Positions 16,218 to 24,465 are shown, counted from the stretch's first letter. The stretch: 64,000 nucleotides of DNA from Pseudoselenomonas ruminantium (GCA_015058655.1 SVBX01000016.1:1-64000), one strand, 5' to 3'. The notes: generated by a model not told the origin, from the letters alone. A program made the numbers and translations.

Positions 16218-16418
16218 ATGCCATTTATTGCTGTAAAGACCGCCAAAGCAACGACGGAACAGAAAGCCAAATTGATTGCCGATATTACGAGGGTGGCCAG
16301 TGAGGATTTGGGCATGCCGCCTCAGGCGTTTTTCGTGCTGGTGGAAGAAAACGAGCCGGAAAACTGGGGCGTGGGGGGCAAGACGCTGCCCCAGATAGCC
16401 GCCGAGAAGAACAAGTGA
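16218..16418 (+). CDS. 4-oxalocrotonate tautomerase family protein
   Basis: This 66-residue tautomerase has the catalytic N-terminal proline (Pro2, exposed after Met removal: MPFIAVKTAKATTEQKAKLI). Proteins of this size form hexamers and interconvert enol and keto acids in aromatic catabolism or dehalogenation. No signal peptide is present, so it is cytoplasmic, unlike several neighbours. AAGGAG lies 10 nt upstream of the start. The stop overlaps the beginning of the next gene's upstream frame, consistent with one transcript with the amidohydrolase and flavin reductase. Confidence 0.9.
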   Translation: MPFIAVKTAKATTEQKAKLIADITRVASEDLGMPPQAFFVLVEENEPENWGVGGKTLPQIAAEKNK

Positions 16419-16432
16419 GAGGAGCTTCAGCC

Positions 16433-16987
16433 ATGAAGAAAGACATCGGTTCAGTACTTGGTTTATATCCTACGCCGCTGGTGGTTGTAGGGGCTATGGT
16501 GGACGGCAAGGCCAACTGGCTGCTGGCCGGACATGTGGGCATCATCGGTCATGACCGGGTGATGGTGAGCATGGCCAAGCCTCATTACACCAATAAGGGC
16601 GTGAAGGAAAACAGGGCTTTGTCCTTGAATATTGTCAGCGAAGCCATGCTGCCGGCGGCTTCCTATGTGGGCAAGGTCAGCGGTGCCAAGGTGGACAAGT
16701 CGGAAGTGTTCGCCTATACCACAGGGGAATCCGGCGCCCCTCTATTGACCGAATCTCCCCTGACCATGGAATGCAGCGTGGAAGATATTTACGAGACGGA
16801 AACCTTTGAAAGCTTCATCCTGAAAATCGACCACACCTTTGTGGAAGAAGATAAGCTCACGGAAAAGGGCAAGATTGACTACCGCAAGCTGCAGCCCATT
16901 CTATTTGAAATGCCTACTTATGAGTATGTGAAAACGGGAGAGGTGCTGGGCAAGTGCCTTGGTTTTGCGGAACAGTATCAGAAATAA
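16433..16987 (+). CDS. Flavin reductase-like protein
   Basis: This 184-residue protein of the flavin reductase/FMN-binding split-barrel family has PTPLVVVGAMVDGKANWLLA near the start, VSMAKPHYTNKGVKENRALS and a central LSLNIVSEAMLPAASYVGKV. Such proteins bind FMN and reduce flavins or act as flavoprotein oxidoreductases. I chose ATG 16433 because GAGAGG at 16417-16422 is spaced for it. It is cytoplasmic and in the operon with the tautomerase. Confidence 0.87.
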   Translation: MKKDIGSVLGLYPTPLVVVGAMVDGKANWLLAGHVGIIGHDRVMVSMAKPHYTNKGVKENRALSLNIVSEAMLPAASYVGKVSGAKVDKSEVFAYTTGESGAPLLTESPLTMECSVEDIYETETFESFILKIDHTFVEEDKLTEKGKIDYRKLQPILFEMPTYEYVKTGEVLGKCLGFAEQYQK

Positions 16988-17014
16988 ATGCAGAGAAGGG
17001 AGCGTGTTTCTGTC

Positions 17015-17961
17015 ATGAGTGAGAAATTGGCTAAGTTAGCTTTGGGAACCTGGTCGTGGGGGTCTGGCACTGTTGGCGGTGACCAGGTTTTTGGCAACCA
17101 TCTGGAAAAAGAGGATCTGCAACCTGTTTTTGAAGCGGCCCTGCAGGTGGGACTGAATCTGTGGGATACTGCCACAGTTTACGGCATGGGAGCTTCAGAA
17201 GAAATATTGGGAAGCCTGATGCGGCAGCGAAAAAGGGACGAGGTGGTTGTTTCTACGAAATTTACTCCTCAGATTGCCGGCATGTATGAAGATTCTATGG
17301 CTAAGATGGCTGAAGCAAGCTGCCAGCGCTTGGGGATTGAAGTGATTGATATTTACTGGATTCACAATCCCCTGGATGTAGAAAGGTGGACTCCGGAGCT
17401 GATTCCCCTGCTGAAATCAGGCAAGGTCAGGCAAGTGGGCGTCTCCAATCACAATCTGGCACAGCTCAAGCGAGCCAACGAGATACTGGGCGCTGAAGGC
17501 TTTAGGGTAGCAGCGGTGCAGAATCATTTGAGCCTGATAAATCGTTTTTCCGAGCAGGCAGGAATTCTTGACTATTGCCGGGAAAATAAGATTGAATTCT
17601 TTGCCTACATGGTCTTGGAGCAGGGGGCTCTTTCCGGCAAGTACGATGTGGAGCATCCCTTCCCGGCAGATTCTGACCGGGGGAAGATGTATAATCCCCT
17701 CCTGCCTCAACTGGCAAAGCTGACCGCTGCCCTGCAGGAAGTGGGGGCTGCCCATCATCTGTCAGTGTCCCTTTGGCAATAGCCTGGGCCATTGCCAAAG
17801 GGACACTGCCCATCATCGGGGTGACGAAGATTCATCATGTGGCAGATGCGGCGGCTGCTGCCAAGGCAAGCCTTTCCGAGGCAGAAGTAAGGCACTTGGA
17901 AGCTGTGGCTGACAGTGCAGAGCTGTCAATGGCCCGGGACTGGGAAAAGATGATGTATTGA
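17015..17961 (+). pseudogene. Aldo/keto reductase with a frameshift inside a palindrome
   Basis: Residues 1-254 are a normal aldo/keto reductase barrel: LALGTWSWG, LWDTATVYGMG (catalytic Asp and Tyr), VVVSTKF (Lys), IYWIHNP (His) and VGVSNHN. At about 17775 the frame runs into a TAG. The missing C-terminal part continues in another frame as AIAWAIAKGTLPIIGVTKIH, ending WEKMMY at 17961. The break lies within a perfect inverted repeat at 17763-17808. The lost stretch carries the NADP 2'-phosphate-binding segment (GVTK), so the enzyme is probably inactive unless the reading is restored. The family usually has SQVAIAWAIA here, suggesting a local rewrite plus loss of one base. Confidence 0.85.
17763..17808. 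repeat. Perfect inverted repeat with 18-bp arms within the aldo/keto reductase gene
   Basis: CAGTGTCCCTTTGGCAAT (17763-17780) is exactly complementary to 17791-17808 around the 10-nt loop AGCCTGGGCC. It is inside coding sequence, not in a terminator position, and contains the frameshift. Confidence 0.92.
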
Positions 17962-18017
17962 GATTGTAGCAGCAGCTTGTGTTTTGCTTGCATCAGGTCA
18001 TGAAAGGCGAGAAGAAA

Positions 18018-18764
18018 ATGATGGATTTCAAATTGAATCTGAAAAAGACTATGTTGTTGGCCTTGGGTGGAATTTTTATGGCAAGTTCCCTGTCATTTGC
18101 TCAGCCTATCCGCACGCCGGAAGGGAATATGCCCATGGTTCACTGGGCGGTGCTGGAAAGCACTCCCGGCAATATGCAGGCCATGGGGGAAATCGGCGCT
18201 CGTACCGTGGCGCCGCAAACTGCCAAGGAGGCTGGCACTTATGCGCTCTATGGTGCTATCGATGCAAAGAATCACGACCTGATGCGCTTGCTGGAAATCT
18301 ATGAAAGCTACGAGGCTTACCGCATCCATAGCACCAGCGAGGCTTTCCAGGATTATCGTGCGGCACGGCTGCCGATGCTGAAGAGTCTCAAGATATTGGA
18401 GGCTAATGGCATCGCCCTGGAACAAAAAAACAGTGGCGTAGCAACGGTGGTCTTTATGCATCGCTATGAGGTCAAGCCGGAAAATCTGGCTCAGTACCAG
18501 GAACTGGCAAAGCAGGAGGCAGTCCGTGCTGTCAGAGATGAGGCAGGCGTGCTGGGCATGTTTGTGACTTCGGAGCACGACAATCCCCATGTGATCCATA
18601 CCATGGAAATGTACGCAGATCAGGCAGCATATGAAAAATATGCAGGCTCTGCTGCCTACAAGGACTTACAAAAGCAGACCCAGGGATTTTTCGTGAATGT
18701 TCATGAGGTGGTCAATCTTCCTGCCAAGATTACGCTGAGCCAGAAGGGGTTCCGCCATTTCTGA
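18018..18764 (+). CDS. Exported protein with two ABM (antibiotic biosynthesis monooxygenase/YgiN-like) domains
   Basis: This 248-residue protein has a signal peptide (LNLKKTMLLALGGIFMASSL, cleavage after SFA). Two ferredoxin-like ABM repeats follow. The first has MVHWAVLESTPGN...YALYGAI and LEIYESYEAYRIHSTSEAF. The second has TVVFMHRYEVKPENLAQYQE, AGVLGMFVTSEHDNP and MEMYADQAAYEKYAGSAAYK. Single-domain relatives act on quinols and related aromatics or protect against them. Export of an ABM protein is unusual and matches the exported flavodoxins, amidohydrolase and ancestral CMD-cupin nearby. ATG 18018 or 18021 is the start, downstream of AAAGGCGAG. Confidence 0.82.
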   Translation: MMDFKLNLKKTMLLALGGIFMASSLSFAQPIRTPEGNMPMVHWAVLESTPGNMQAMGEIGARTVAPQTAKEAGTYALYGAIDAKNHDLMRLLEIYESYEAYRIHSTSEAFQDYRAARLPMLKSLKILEANGIALEQKNSGVATVVFMHRYEVKPENLAQYQELAKQEAVRAVRDEAGVLGMFVTSEHDNPHVIHTMEMYADQAAYEKYAGSAAYKDLQKQTQGFFVNVHEVVNLPAKITLSQKGFRHF

Positions 18765-18832
18765 AACTTGGCAGGGGAGGCAATCTGACTGATTCAAAAG
18801 ATAGATGGAGTGAAAGTTGGAGGCGCGCAGCA

Positions 18833-19876
18833 ATGAAGTATACAAAACTTGGCAAGAGTGATTTGGAAGTATCCCGCATCTGCCTGGGCTGCATGGGGTT
18901 TGGCAATGCGGCTACGGGACAGCATAGCTGGACGGTGGATGAAGATGCCACCAGGGAGATTGTCAGGCATGCTTTGGCGCAGGGCATAAATTTCTTTGAT
19001 ACCGCCATTGCCTACCAGAACGGCACCAGCGAGGAGTACCTGGGCGGGGCCTTGAAAGATTTTGCCTCCAGAGACAAGGTATACGTGGCGACCAAATTCC
19101 TGCCCCGCAGCCAGCAGGAAATCGAGGCGGGGGTCAGCGGTCAGGAGCATATCGCCAAACAGCTGGATCTGAGCTTGCAGCATCTGGGCATGGACTATGT
19201 GGATTTGTATATCTACCATATGTGGGACTACCAGACACCTCTTTACGATATTCTTGAGGGCCTGAACCGGCAGGTGAAGGCCGGCAAAGTCCGTTATATC
19301 GGCATTGCCAACTGCTATGCCTATCAGCTGGCCAAGGCCAATGCCCTGGCAGAGAAGGAGGGCTTTGCTCCCTTCGTGTCGGTGCAGAACCATTACAACC
19401 TGCTGTTCCGCGAGGAGGAGCGGGAAATGGCCAAACTCTGCCAGGAGGACGGAATTGCCATGACCCCCTACAGCGCCCTGGCCAGCGGGCGGCTTTCCAG
19501 AAGGCCCGGGGAAACTTCCAAACGCCTGGTGGAGGACAGCTATGCCAAGCTGAAATACGATGGCATGGCTGAGGCCGATGAAAAGATCATCCTGCGGGTG
19601 GCGGAACTTGCTGACAAATACGGAGTCTCCATGACGGAAATCTCCCTGGCCTGGCTGCTGACCAAGGTGACGGCGCCGGTGGCAGGAGCTACCAAGCTGC
19701 ACCACATCGATGGCGCGGTCAAGGCGGCAGACCTTGAACTGACGGACGCAGATCTTGCTTATCTGGAAGAACTCTATATCCCGCACAAGCTGGTGGGGGT
19801 AATGGCACAGAATACCAGTGGCGGCAATAAGAAGGAGCAGGTCTGGATGAAAAATGCGCCCAAGGGGATGCAGTAA
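18833..19876 (+). CDS. Aldo/keto reductase
   Basis: This intact 347-residue NADPH-dependent aldo/keto reductase shows MKYTKLGKSDLEVSRICLGC at the N terminus, catalytic FFDTAIAYQNG, VYVATKF and YIYHMWD, the substrate-loop VSVQNHYNLLFREEE and the cofactor region APVAGATKLHH. It resembles the YajO/Tas-like group (class 11-12). It lacks a signal peptide. The stop abuts the next gene (the DUF4405 ATG follows immediately at 19877), implying coupling. It may compensate for the frameshifted aldo/keto reductase upstream. Confidence 0.93.
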   Translation: MKYTKLGKSDLEVSRICLGCMGFGNAATGQHSWTVDEDATREIVRHALAQGINFFDTAIAYQNGTSEEYLGGALKDFASRDKVYVATKFLPRSQQEIEAGVSGQEHIAKQLDLSLQHLGMDYVDLYIYHMWDYQTPLYDILEGLNRQVKAGKVRYIGIANCYAYQLAKANALAEKEGFAPFVSVQNHYNLLFREEEREMAKLCQEDGIAMTPYSALASGRLSRRPGETSKRLVEDSYAKLKYDGMAEADEKIILRVAELADKYGVSMTEISLAWLLTKVTAPVAGATKLHHIDGAVKAADLELTDADLAYLEELYIPHKLVGVMAQNTSGGNKKEQVWMKNAPKGMQ

Positions 19877-20542
19877 ATGAAGCGCTTAGGGGTGACGACC
19901 TGCTTGCCACTGCTGTTTTTGGCGGTGATGTGCTTCCAGTATCTTCCCAAGCTGCTGCATGAAATCCTGGGCGTGGCCTGGTTGCTGCTTATCCTGCTGC
20001 ATTTGTATCAGAATCGCAGCTGGCTGAGAAACTTGCATCAGGGCAGCTGGGGATTTAGTCGGCTTTTGGGCACAGTCATCAATGCCTTGCTTATAGCAGG
20101 TGTGCTGGCGGTGGTTATGTCCGGCCTGGGGATTTCCAACTACCTGCTCAAAGAGGTGATGCCACTGGCTATCCAGCGCAGCATTGCCCTGCATCAGTAT
20201 CATGTTTCACTGCCCTACGCCCTGCTGATTCTGTGCGGCTTGCACTGGGGCCTGCACTGGCAGGGCTGGCAAAAGCAGTGGCAGAAGAAGATAAACCTGT
20301 CGCTGTCGCCACTGGCCGGGCGGCTCTTGTCTTGGGGGGCTGTGGCTGTGGTGCTAGTCATGGGCGTGTGGGGGTCCTTTATGAACCGGGTGGGGGATCG
20401 GTTGCTGATGAAACACATCTTTGCGACAGAGGCGACCAATCAGCCTGGGGAAATCTATGTGCTCTTATTGTTCGGAATGTTGGGTCTTTATGTGCTGGCA
20501 GGCATCGCCATAGGCAAGGCCGTCAAATACAGGCGGCCTTAA
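19877..20542 (+). CDS. DUF4405 membrane protein, probable b-type cytochrome-like
   Basis: This 221-residue membrane protein has about five to six helices and conserved histidines within or next to them: LHEILGVAWLLLILLHLYQN (two His 13 apart), IALHQYHVSLPYALL and LHWGLHW. The His spacing and the pattern LHEILG...HLYQNRSWL are those of the DUF4405/cytochrome b561-like families, which carry heme b across the membrane. It could pass electrons from membrane quinol to the exported flavodoxins and reductases of this cluster (inference). It starts directly after the aldo/keto reductase stop codon. Confidence 0.75.
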   Translation: MKRLGVTTCLPLLFLAVMCFQYLPKLLHEILGVAWLLLILLHLYQNRSWLRNLHQGSWGFSRLLGTVINALLIAGVLAVVMSGLGISNYLLKEVMPLAIQRSIALHQYHVSLPYALLILCGLHWGLHWQGWQKQWQKKINLSLSPLAGRLLSWGAVAVVLVMGVWGSFMNRVGDRLLMKHIFATEATNQPGEIYVLLLFGMLGLYVLAGIAIGKAVKYRRP

Positions 20543-20551
20543 AAATTTTGC

Positions 20552-20582
20552 TTGACTTGAAGTGAACTTCAAGTGCTAAAGT
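20552..20582 (+). promoter_or_regulatory. MerR-type promoter, copy B
   Basis: TTGACT (20552-20557) and TAAAGT (20577-20582) have a 19-bp spacer containing the same perfect palindrome as copy A (ACTTGAAGTGAACTTCAAGT, 20555-20574). It lies 30 bp upstream of the lipoprotein flavodoxin start and after the DUF4405 stop. Confidence 0.82.
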
Positions 20583-20611
20583 GACATTTAGAAAGCGAAA
20601 GGAGCAATAAG

Positions 20612-21235
20612 ATGAAAAAAATATGGCTGATTGGTTTAAGTATGCTGATGATGTTTGGTCTCTTGGGCTGCGGTTCCGATACGGGCAAGGCAGAGCAGAA
20701 GGCATCTGCCCCTGCACCGCAGAAAGTGGCAGAGACAGCGGCCCCTGCCGCCAAGGGCAAAATCCTGGTGGCTTATTTTTCGGCCACGGGCAATACGAAG
20801 CAGCTGGCAGAAGGTGCCGCCAAGGCTTTGGGAGCGGATCTCTATGAAGTCCGTCCTGCTAAACCCTACACCAGCGAGGATTTGAACTACAATGACGAGA
20901 GCACACGGGCAACCGTAGAGCAGAAGAACGATCAGGCCCGCCCGGAGCTGGCTGACAAAAATGCGCCGGTGGCCAATTATGACACCATCGTGCTGGCCTA
21001 TCCCATCTGGTGGGGCCAGGCACCGCGCCTCATGGACACCTTTGTGGAAAGCTATGATTTCACGGGGAAGAATATGACGGCCATCTGCACCTCTGGCGGC
21101 AGTGATGTCGGCTCCAGCGCTGACTATCTGCAGAAGCTCACCAAGGGCCAGGCCAACTGGAAACCGGGCAAGCTGCTCAGCCCGCGTGCCGGTGAGCAGG
21201 AAATCAAGAGCTGGTTTGCCGACTTGGGGTTCTGA
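20612..21235 (+). CDS. Lipoprotein flavodoxin
   Basis: This 207-residue protein has a Sec signal with lipobox (LMMFGLLGC, Cys20) and an Ala/Pro/Lys-rich linker to about residue 48. A flavodoxin domain of the FldA/flavodoxin_4 type follows: ILVAYFSATGNTKQLAE (FMN phosphate loop), VLAYPIWWGQAPRLMDTFVE and MTAICTSGGSDVGSSAD. It is an exported, membrane-tethered one- or two-electron carrier, an unusual location for a flavodoxin. The gene has its own MerR-type promoter and AAAGGAG ribosome site. The metallophosphatase follows 75 bp downstream. Confidence 0.88.
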   Translation: MKKIWLIGLSMLMMFGLLGCGSDTGKAEQKASAPAPQKVAETAAPAAKGKILVAYFSATGNTKQLAEGAAKALGADLYEVRPAKPYTSEDLNYNDESTRATVEQKNDQARPELADKNAPVANYDTIVLAYPIWWGQAPRLMDTFVESYDFTGKNMTAICTSGGSDVGSSADYLQKLTKGQANWKPGKLLSPRAGEQEIKSWFADLGF

Positions 21236-21310
21236 GCAAGCGGCAGGCCGGGAAGTCAGGGATGAAGAAGATTTTTGCGGCAGGATGAGTCTTATTGGCA
21301 GGGGGAACTT

Positions 21311-22600
21311 ATGAAGCAGAATATGAACAGGCGGACTTTTATCATGGGCGGCCTGGGGGCTTTGACCATGCTGGCAGGCGGCATGTATTTCGCCGAGGGG
21401 TCCCTGTACCGCAAAGCGACCAACAGTGTGCGCCGCCTGGCCGGGGAGGTGGATGAGCAGTTTTTGCGGCAGCTGGTCACGACAGACCCTGCCCATAGCC
21501 GGACCATCATGTGGCAGGCCGAGAATGTCCTGGAAAACCCCGTCATCGAATACCGCCGCAAGGGGCAGGAGGATCTCAAAGGGGTTTCGGCCCAGGAGGA
21601 TTTTTTCACCGATGACGGGGTAAAGAATAACCAGTACAGGGCAGAACTGAAGGAACTTGAGGCAGATACGGACTATGAATACCGCGTGGCAGGGAATGGG
21701 GCGGCAGGTGAGTGGCACCCCCTTCGCACGGCGGGAGAAGGGGCCTTTGAGTGCCTGATTTTCCCCGACTCCCAGTCCAGTGATTACAGCGATTGGGAAG
21801 AACTGGCGCAAGGTGCCGCCCGGCGCCATCCTGAAGCCGCCTTCTTCATCAACATGGGAGATATCGTGGACAATGGCGAGGACCATACCCAGTGGCAAGC
21901 CTGGTTCCACGGGGTGAAGGGCCTCATTGACTGCAGACCCTTTGTCCCCTTGATGGGCAATCACGAAACCTACGACCAGAATTGGCAGGTGCGCCTGCCG
22001 GAGGCTTACCTGAAATACTTTGTGGTGCCTGAGAATGGCAGCCGTGATTTTTCCCGCTACTATTATTCCTTTGACTACGGTGATGTGCATTTCATAGTGC
22101 TGAACAGCCAGTGGGATGAAACGGAAGCCTTCAAGCCGGGGTTGCTGGCAGAGCAGATGGAGTGGCTGCGGGAAGATGCCAGCCGCAGCAGCAAGAAGTG
22201 GAAGATTGTGCTGATTCATAAGGATGTGTTGCAATACCGTATCCACAATCGTCCCGAACGGCAGGAGGACATTTCCGAAGTTGGTGAGGCCTTCATGCCC
22301 CTCTTTGATGAACTGGGCATAGACCTGGTCTTTACCGCCCACTTGCACACCTACCGCAACCGGGGGCATATCAAGAGCTTCCAGCGGGATAGCCAGGGGC
22401 CTCTCTACATCCTTACGGGGGTGGCAGGCAATGTCCGCTATCCCGACCTGTGGATTGACCATGAGCTGGATGAGGTGGTGGCCCCCCAGCCGGAAACGGA
22501 CAACTATCTCACCATGCAGGTGACAAATGAAGAACTAATAGTCAAATGCTTCTTGCCGGATGGGCAGGAAATCGATAAAGTGACCATGAACAAAGCTTGA
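21311..22600 (+). CDS. Tat-exported metallophosphatase with N-terminal Fn3-like domain
   Basis: This 429-residue protein has a twin-arginine signal (NRRTFIMGGLGALTMLAGGM). An N-terminal purple-acid-phosphatase-like beta domain (TIMWQAENVLENPVIEYR, DTDYEYRVAG) precedes a calcineurin-type phosphoesterase core: CLIFPDSQSS, FINMGDIVDNGEDH, PLMGNHETYD, WKIVLIHKDVL and FTAHLHTYRNRG. These hold the usual two-metal ligands (Asp, Asn-His, His, His-x-His). The substrate is unknown. It is probably co-transcribed with the lipoprotein flavodoxin. I chose ATG 21311 because AGGGGGAAC precedes it. Confidence 0.87.
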   Translation: MKQNMNRRTFIMGGLGALTMLAGGMYFAEGSLYRKATNSVRRLAGEVDEQFLRQLVTTDPAHSRTIMWQAENVLENPVIEYRRKGQEDLKGVSAQEDFFTDDGVKNNQYRAELKELEADTDYEYRVAGNGAAGEWHPLRTAGEGAFECLIFPDSQSSDYSDWEELAQGAARRHPEAAFFINMGDIVDNGEDHTQWQAWFHGVKGLIDCRPFVPLMGNHETYDQNWQVRLPEAYLKYFVVPENGSRDFSRYYYSFDYGDVHFIVLNSQWDETEAFKPGLLAEQMEWLREDASRSSKKWKIVLIHKDVLQYRIHNRPERQEDISEVGEAFMPLFDELGIDLVFTAHLHTYRNRGHIKSFQRDSQGPLYILTGVAGNVRYPDLWIDHELDEVVAPQPETDNYLTMQVTNEELIVKCFLPDGQEIDKVTMNKA

Positions 22601-22604
22601 TCTT

Positions 22605-22784
22605 TTGGGAATCGTGGTGCAGGATTTCAAGGCAACTCTGCAGGAAATGCTTGCTTATGAGGGCGTACACTCCATGGAAGGGAAACCGGAAAAATGGGTG
22701 CAGCTACCGGACGGGCTGGTACTGGAGCTCTTCCAAGAAAAGCCGGGATCCATTGAAAAGGTACTGGCTATCGAAGTGAAATGA
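22605..22784 (+). other. Small open frame, possible gene fragment
   Basis: A 59-codon frame from TTG 22605 reads GIVVQDFKATLQEMLAYEGV, then KWVQLPDGLVLELFQEKPGS and ends VLAIEVK. The phrase with LPDGLVLELFQ is reminiscent of VOC/glyoxalase-type beta strands, so it may be a remnant of such a gene, but I cannot confirm the family. It follows the metallophosphatase stop by four bases. Confidence 0.35.
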
Positions 22785-23008
22785 AGGTTGGAATTTTTCC
22801 GTTTTGCAGGGAACAGAACATGCTGTGGCAAAAATAGTTAGATGTGTATGGCATAGTGCATGGAAGGGGAGCTTACAATGCCTGTAATGCCAAGCATTTT
22901 TTCGATTATGACAAATACAAGTCCTTCGTTTTCAAAACACATATAACTGAAAGCCTGATGACCGTAAGAGTGGTAAGGGGGCGGCCTATATAATAAGGGA
23001 GGCGTTTG

Positions 23009-23392
23009 ATGATGAGCATTATCAGTGGTTTGATTGGCAATGCTACCGAAACCAGCATTGTGGATGTAAAAAAAGATTATGGCAAACTGCTGGGACGCAA
23101 TGAAGATATCATTCAGGCCTATCAGTGGGTCAGAGATTTGCTGATTTTTACAGACTTCAGGCTGATTGTGGTGGATATTCAGGGAGCAACGGGCAAGAAA
23201 GTGGATTACCATTCTATCCCTTACAGAAGCATTCGTCATTTTGCGGTGGAGTCCACAGGGCACTTCGATTTGGAAGCTGAGCTAAAAATCTGGGTATCCG
23301 GCCTTGGCGCAGAACCGTTGACCTACACTTTCAGCAGGGATGCTGATGTCTACAAGGTTCAAGCCTTGCTGGCCGAATGCATAGGAAAGTAA
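23009..23392 (+). CDS. Bacterial PH-domain protein (bPH_1 type)
   Basis: This 128-residue cytoplasmic protein matches the bacterial pleckstrin-homology family: LGRNEDIIQAYQWVRDLLIF, TDFRLIVVDIQGATGKKVDY, SIPYRSIRHFAVESTGHFDL and a C-terminal helix. The family is widespread and of unknown function; PH-like folds bind peptides or lipids. GGGAGG at 22997-23002 supports ATG 23009 (or 23012). It is monocistronic, with a terminator at 23425-23465. Confidence 0.85.
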   Translation: MMSIISGLIGNATETSIVDVKKDYGKLLGRNEDIIQAYQWVRDLLIFTDFRLIVVDIQGATGKKVDYHSIPYRSIRHFAVESTGHFDLEAELKIWVSGLGAEPLTYTFSRDADVYKVQALLAECIGK

Positions 23393-23424
23393 CATGGTTT
23401 ATTTATTCTGTGCGTTCATAAATA

Positions 23425-23465
23425 AAAGCCTATTGGTCATTTGAAGATGGCCAGTAGGCTTTTTC
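23425..23465 (+). terminator. Terminator after the PH-domain gene
   Basis: AAGCCTATTGGTCA pairs with TGGCCAGTAGGCTT (mismatches near the middle), followed by TTTTC. Confidence 0.7.
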
Positions 23466-23710
23466 AGTTTAATCTCCTCAGGCTCTTAAGCAGTTGTGCT
23501 TTTGCTACGATACATAACACAAGTGTGTTTTTTCATGGAGAGAAGAAATGTACGGCTGGAAAGAATGTCGGAACGCAGGTAATCCTGAATGAAAAGCAAC
23601 AGAATCTGGTCAATGTTCATAAATTCCTCCCTGGTGTATGGCCGCGCAAGATATGCATAAAACTTTGTTATCATAGCACTGGTACCGCAAATTCTACATG
23701 AAAAAGCATC
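23466..23710. other. Gene-free spacer
   Basis: Short open frames exist on both strands here, but none has a plausible ribosome site or family resemblance. No strong hairpin or repeat is seen. Confidence 0.4.
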
Positions 23711-23917
23711 ATGTATCAATGCGTCGGTGATGGGATATGGCCAGCCATCATAGTAAGCGGAACAGCAATGGCAGCGTCCATGCCGTTGTTGTTATGTTTC
23801 TTTGCAGTTTATCTTAGTACTACTATGAGCAAATTTTGTAATAGGCAGGCAGGGGCAGGACAAAAGGAAGACGAATCTAATAATGTAGTGATTTTAGAAA
23901 GGAGCAGATTACTATGA
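23711..23917 (+). CDS. Possible small membrane protein
   Basis: A 68-codon frame contains one hydrophobic segment (WPAIIVSGTAMAASMPLLLC, extended by FFAVYL) and a polar tail. Its stop overlaps the next start as ATGA (23914-23917), which suggests translational coupling with the TlpA-like gene. There is no good ribosome site before ATG 23711; ATG 23768 is another option. I recognise no family, so this is uncertain. Confidence 0.3.
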   Translation: MYQCVGDGIWPAIIVSGTAMAASMPLLLCFFAVYLSTTMSKFCNRQAGAGQKEDESNNVVILERSRLL

Positions 23918-24465
23918 AGGCATTATTGCAGGCAGGGGGAATTCTGATGCTTGCGGCAGGCTTTTTCTTGGTGGGATGCAACTCTGGAGCAACAGAGCAG
24001 CCAGTAACGAAAGCCGCTGCCCAGCAGGGTCAGAAGGACTTCCCTTCTTTCAAGGCTAGGGACTTGCAGGGAAATGAAGTGACAAATGAAATCTTTGCCC
24101 AAAAGAAAATCACGGTGTTGAATATCTGGGGGACCTTCTGCCCGCCCTGCATAGGCGAAATGCCGGATCTGGGGGCATGGGCCAGGAATATGCCAGAGGG
24201 AGCCCAGATAGTGGGCCTTATCTGCGATGTCAGGGACGCGCAGGATGCTGAAACTATAGGAACAGCGAAGAGTATTCTGAGCAAGGCTAACGCAGAGTTT
24301 GTGAACATAGTGCCAGATGAAGCTCTCATGAAGTACCTTGAGGATGTAGAAGCTGTGCCTACGACCATTTTCGTGAATGCAGAAGGAAAAGTGGTGGGCA
24401 GTCCCGTGGTGGGGGCAAATGTAGATGCCTACAAGGCCTTTGTGGAGAAGTATCTCCATGAGTGA
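23914..24465 (+). CDS. TlpA-like thioredoxin-fold lipoprotein
   Basis: This 183-residue lipoprotein (lipobox FFLVGC near residue 22) carries a TlpA/ResA thioredoxin domain. The redox motif is in NIWGTFCPPCIGEMPDL (CPPC), with the cis-Pro region in EAVPTTIFVNAEGKVVG. It would transfer reducing equivalents outside the membrane, for example to cytochromes or extracytoplasmic cysteine proteins. AAAGGAG lies upstream of ATG 23914. It is followed, with overlap, by a CXXC mini-protein and a ferredoxin-like membrane protein, a recurrent three-gene set in anaerobes. Confidence 0.92.
   Translation: MKALLQAGGILMLAAGFFLVGCNSGATEQPVTKAAAQQGQKDFPSFKARDLQGNEVTNEIFAQKKITVLNIWGTFCPPCIGEMPDLGAWARNMPEGAQIVGLICDVRDAQDAETIGTAKSILSKANAEFVNIVPDEALMKYLEDVEAVPTTIFVNAEGKVVGSPVVGANVDAYKAFVEKYLHE

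Noticed and set aside
20636-22462. 608-codon open frame on the minus strand
   Set aside because: It is antisense to the flavodoxin and metallophosphatase genes, which have clear motifs; no family resemblance.
22878-22946. 22-codon peptide with a good ribosome site
   Set aside because: It is too short to support without conservation data.
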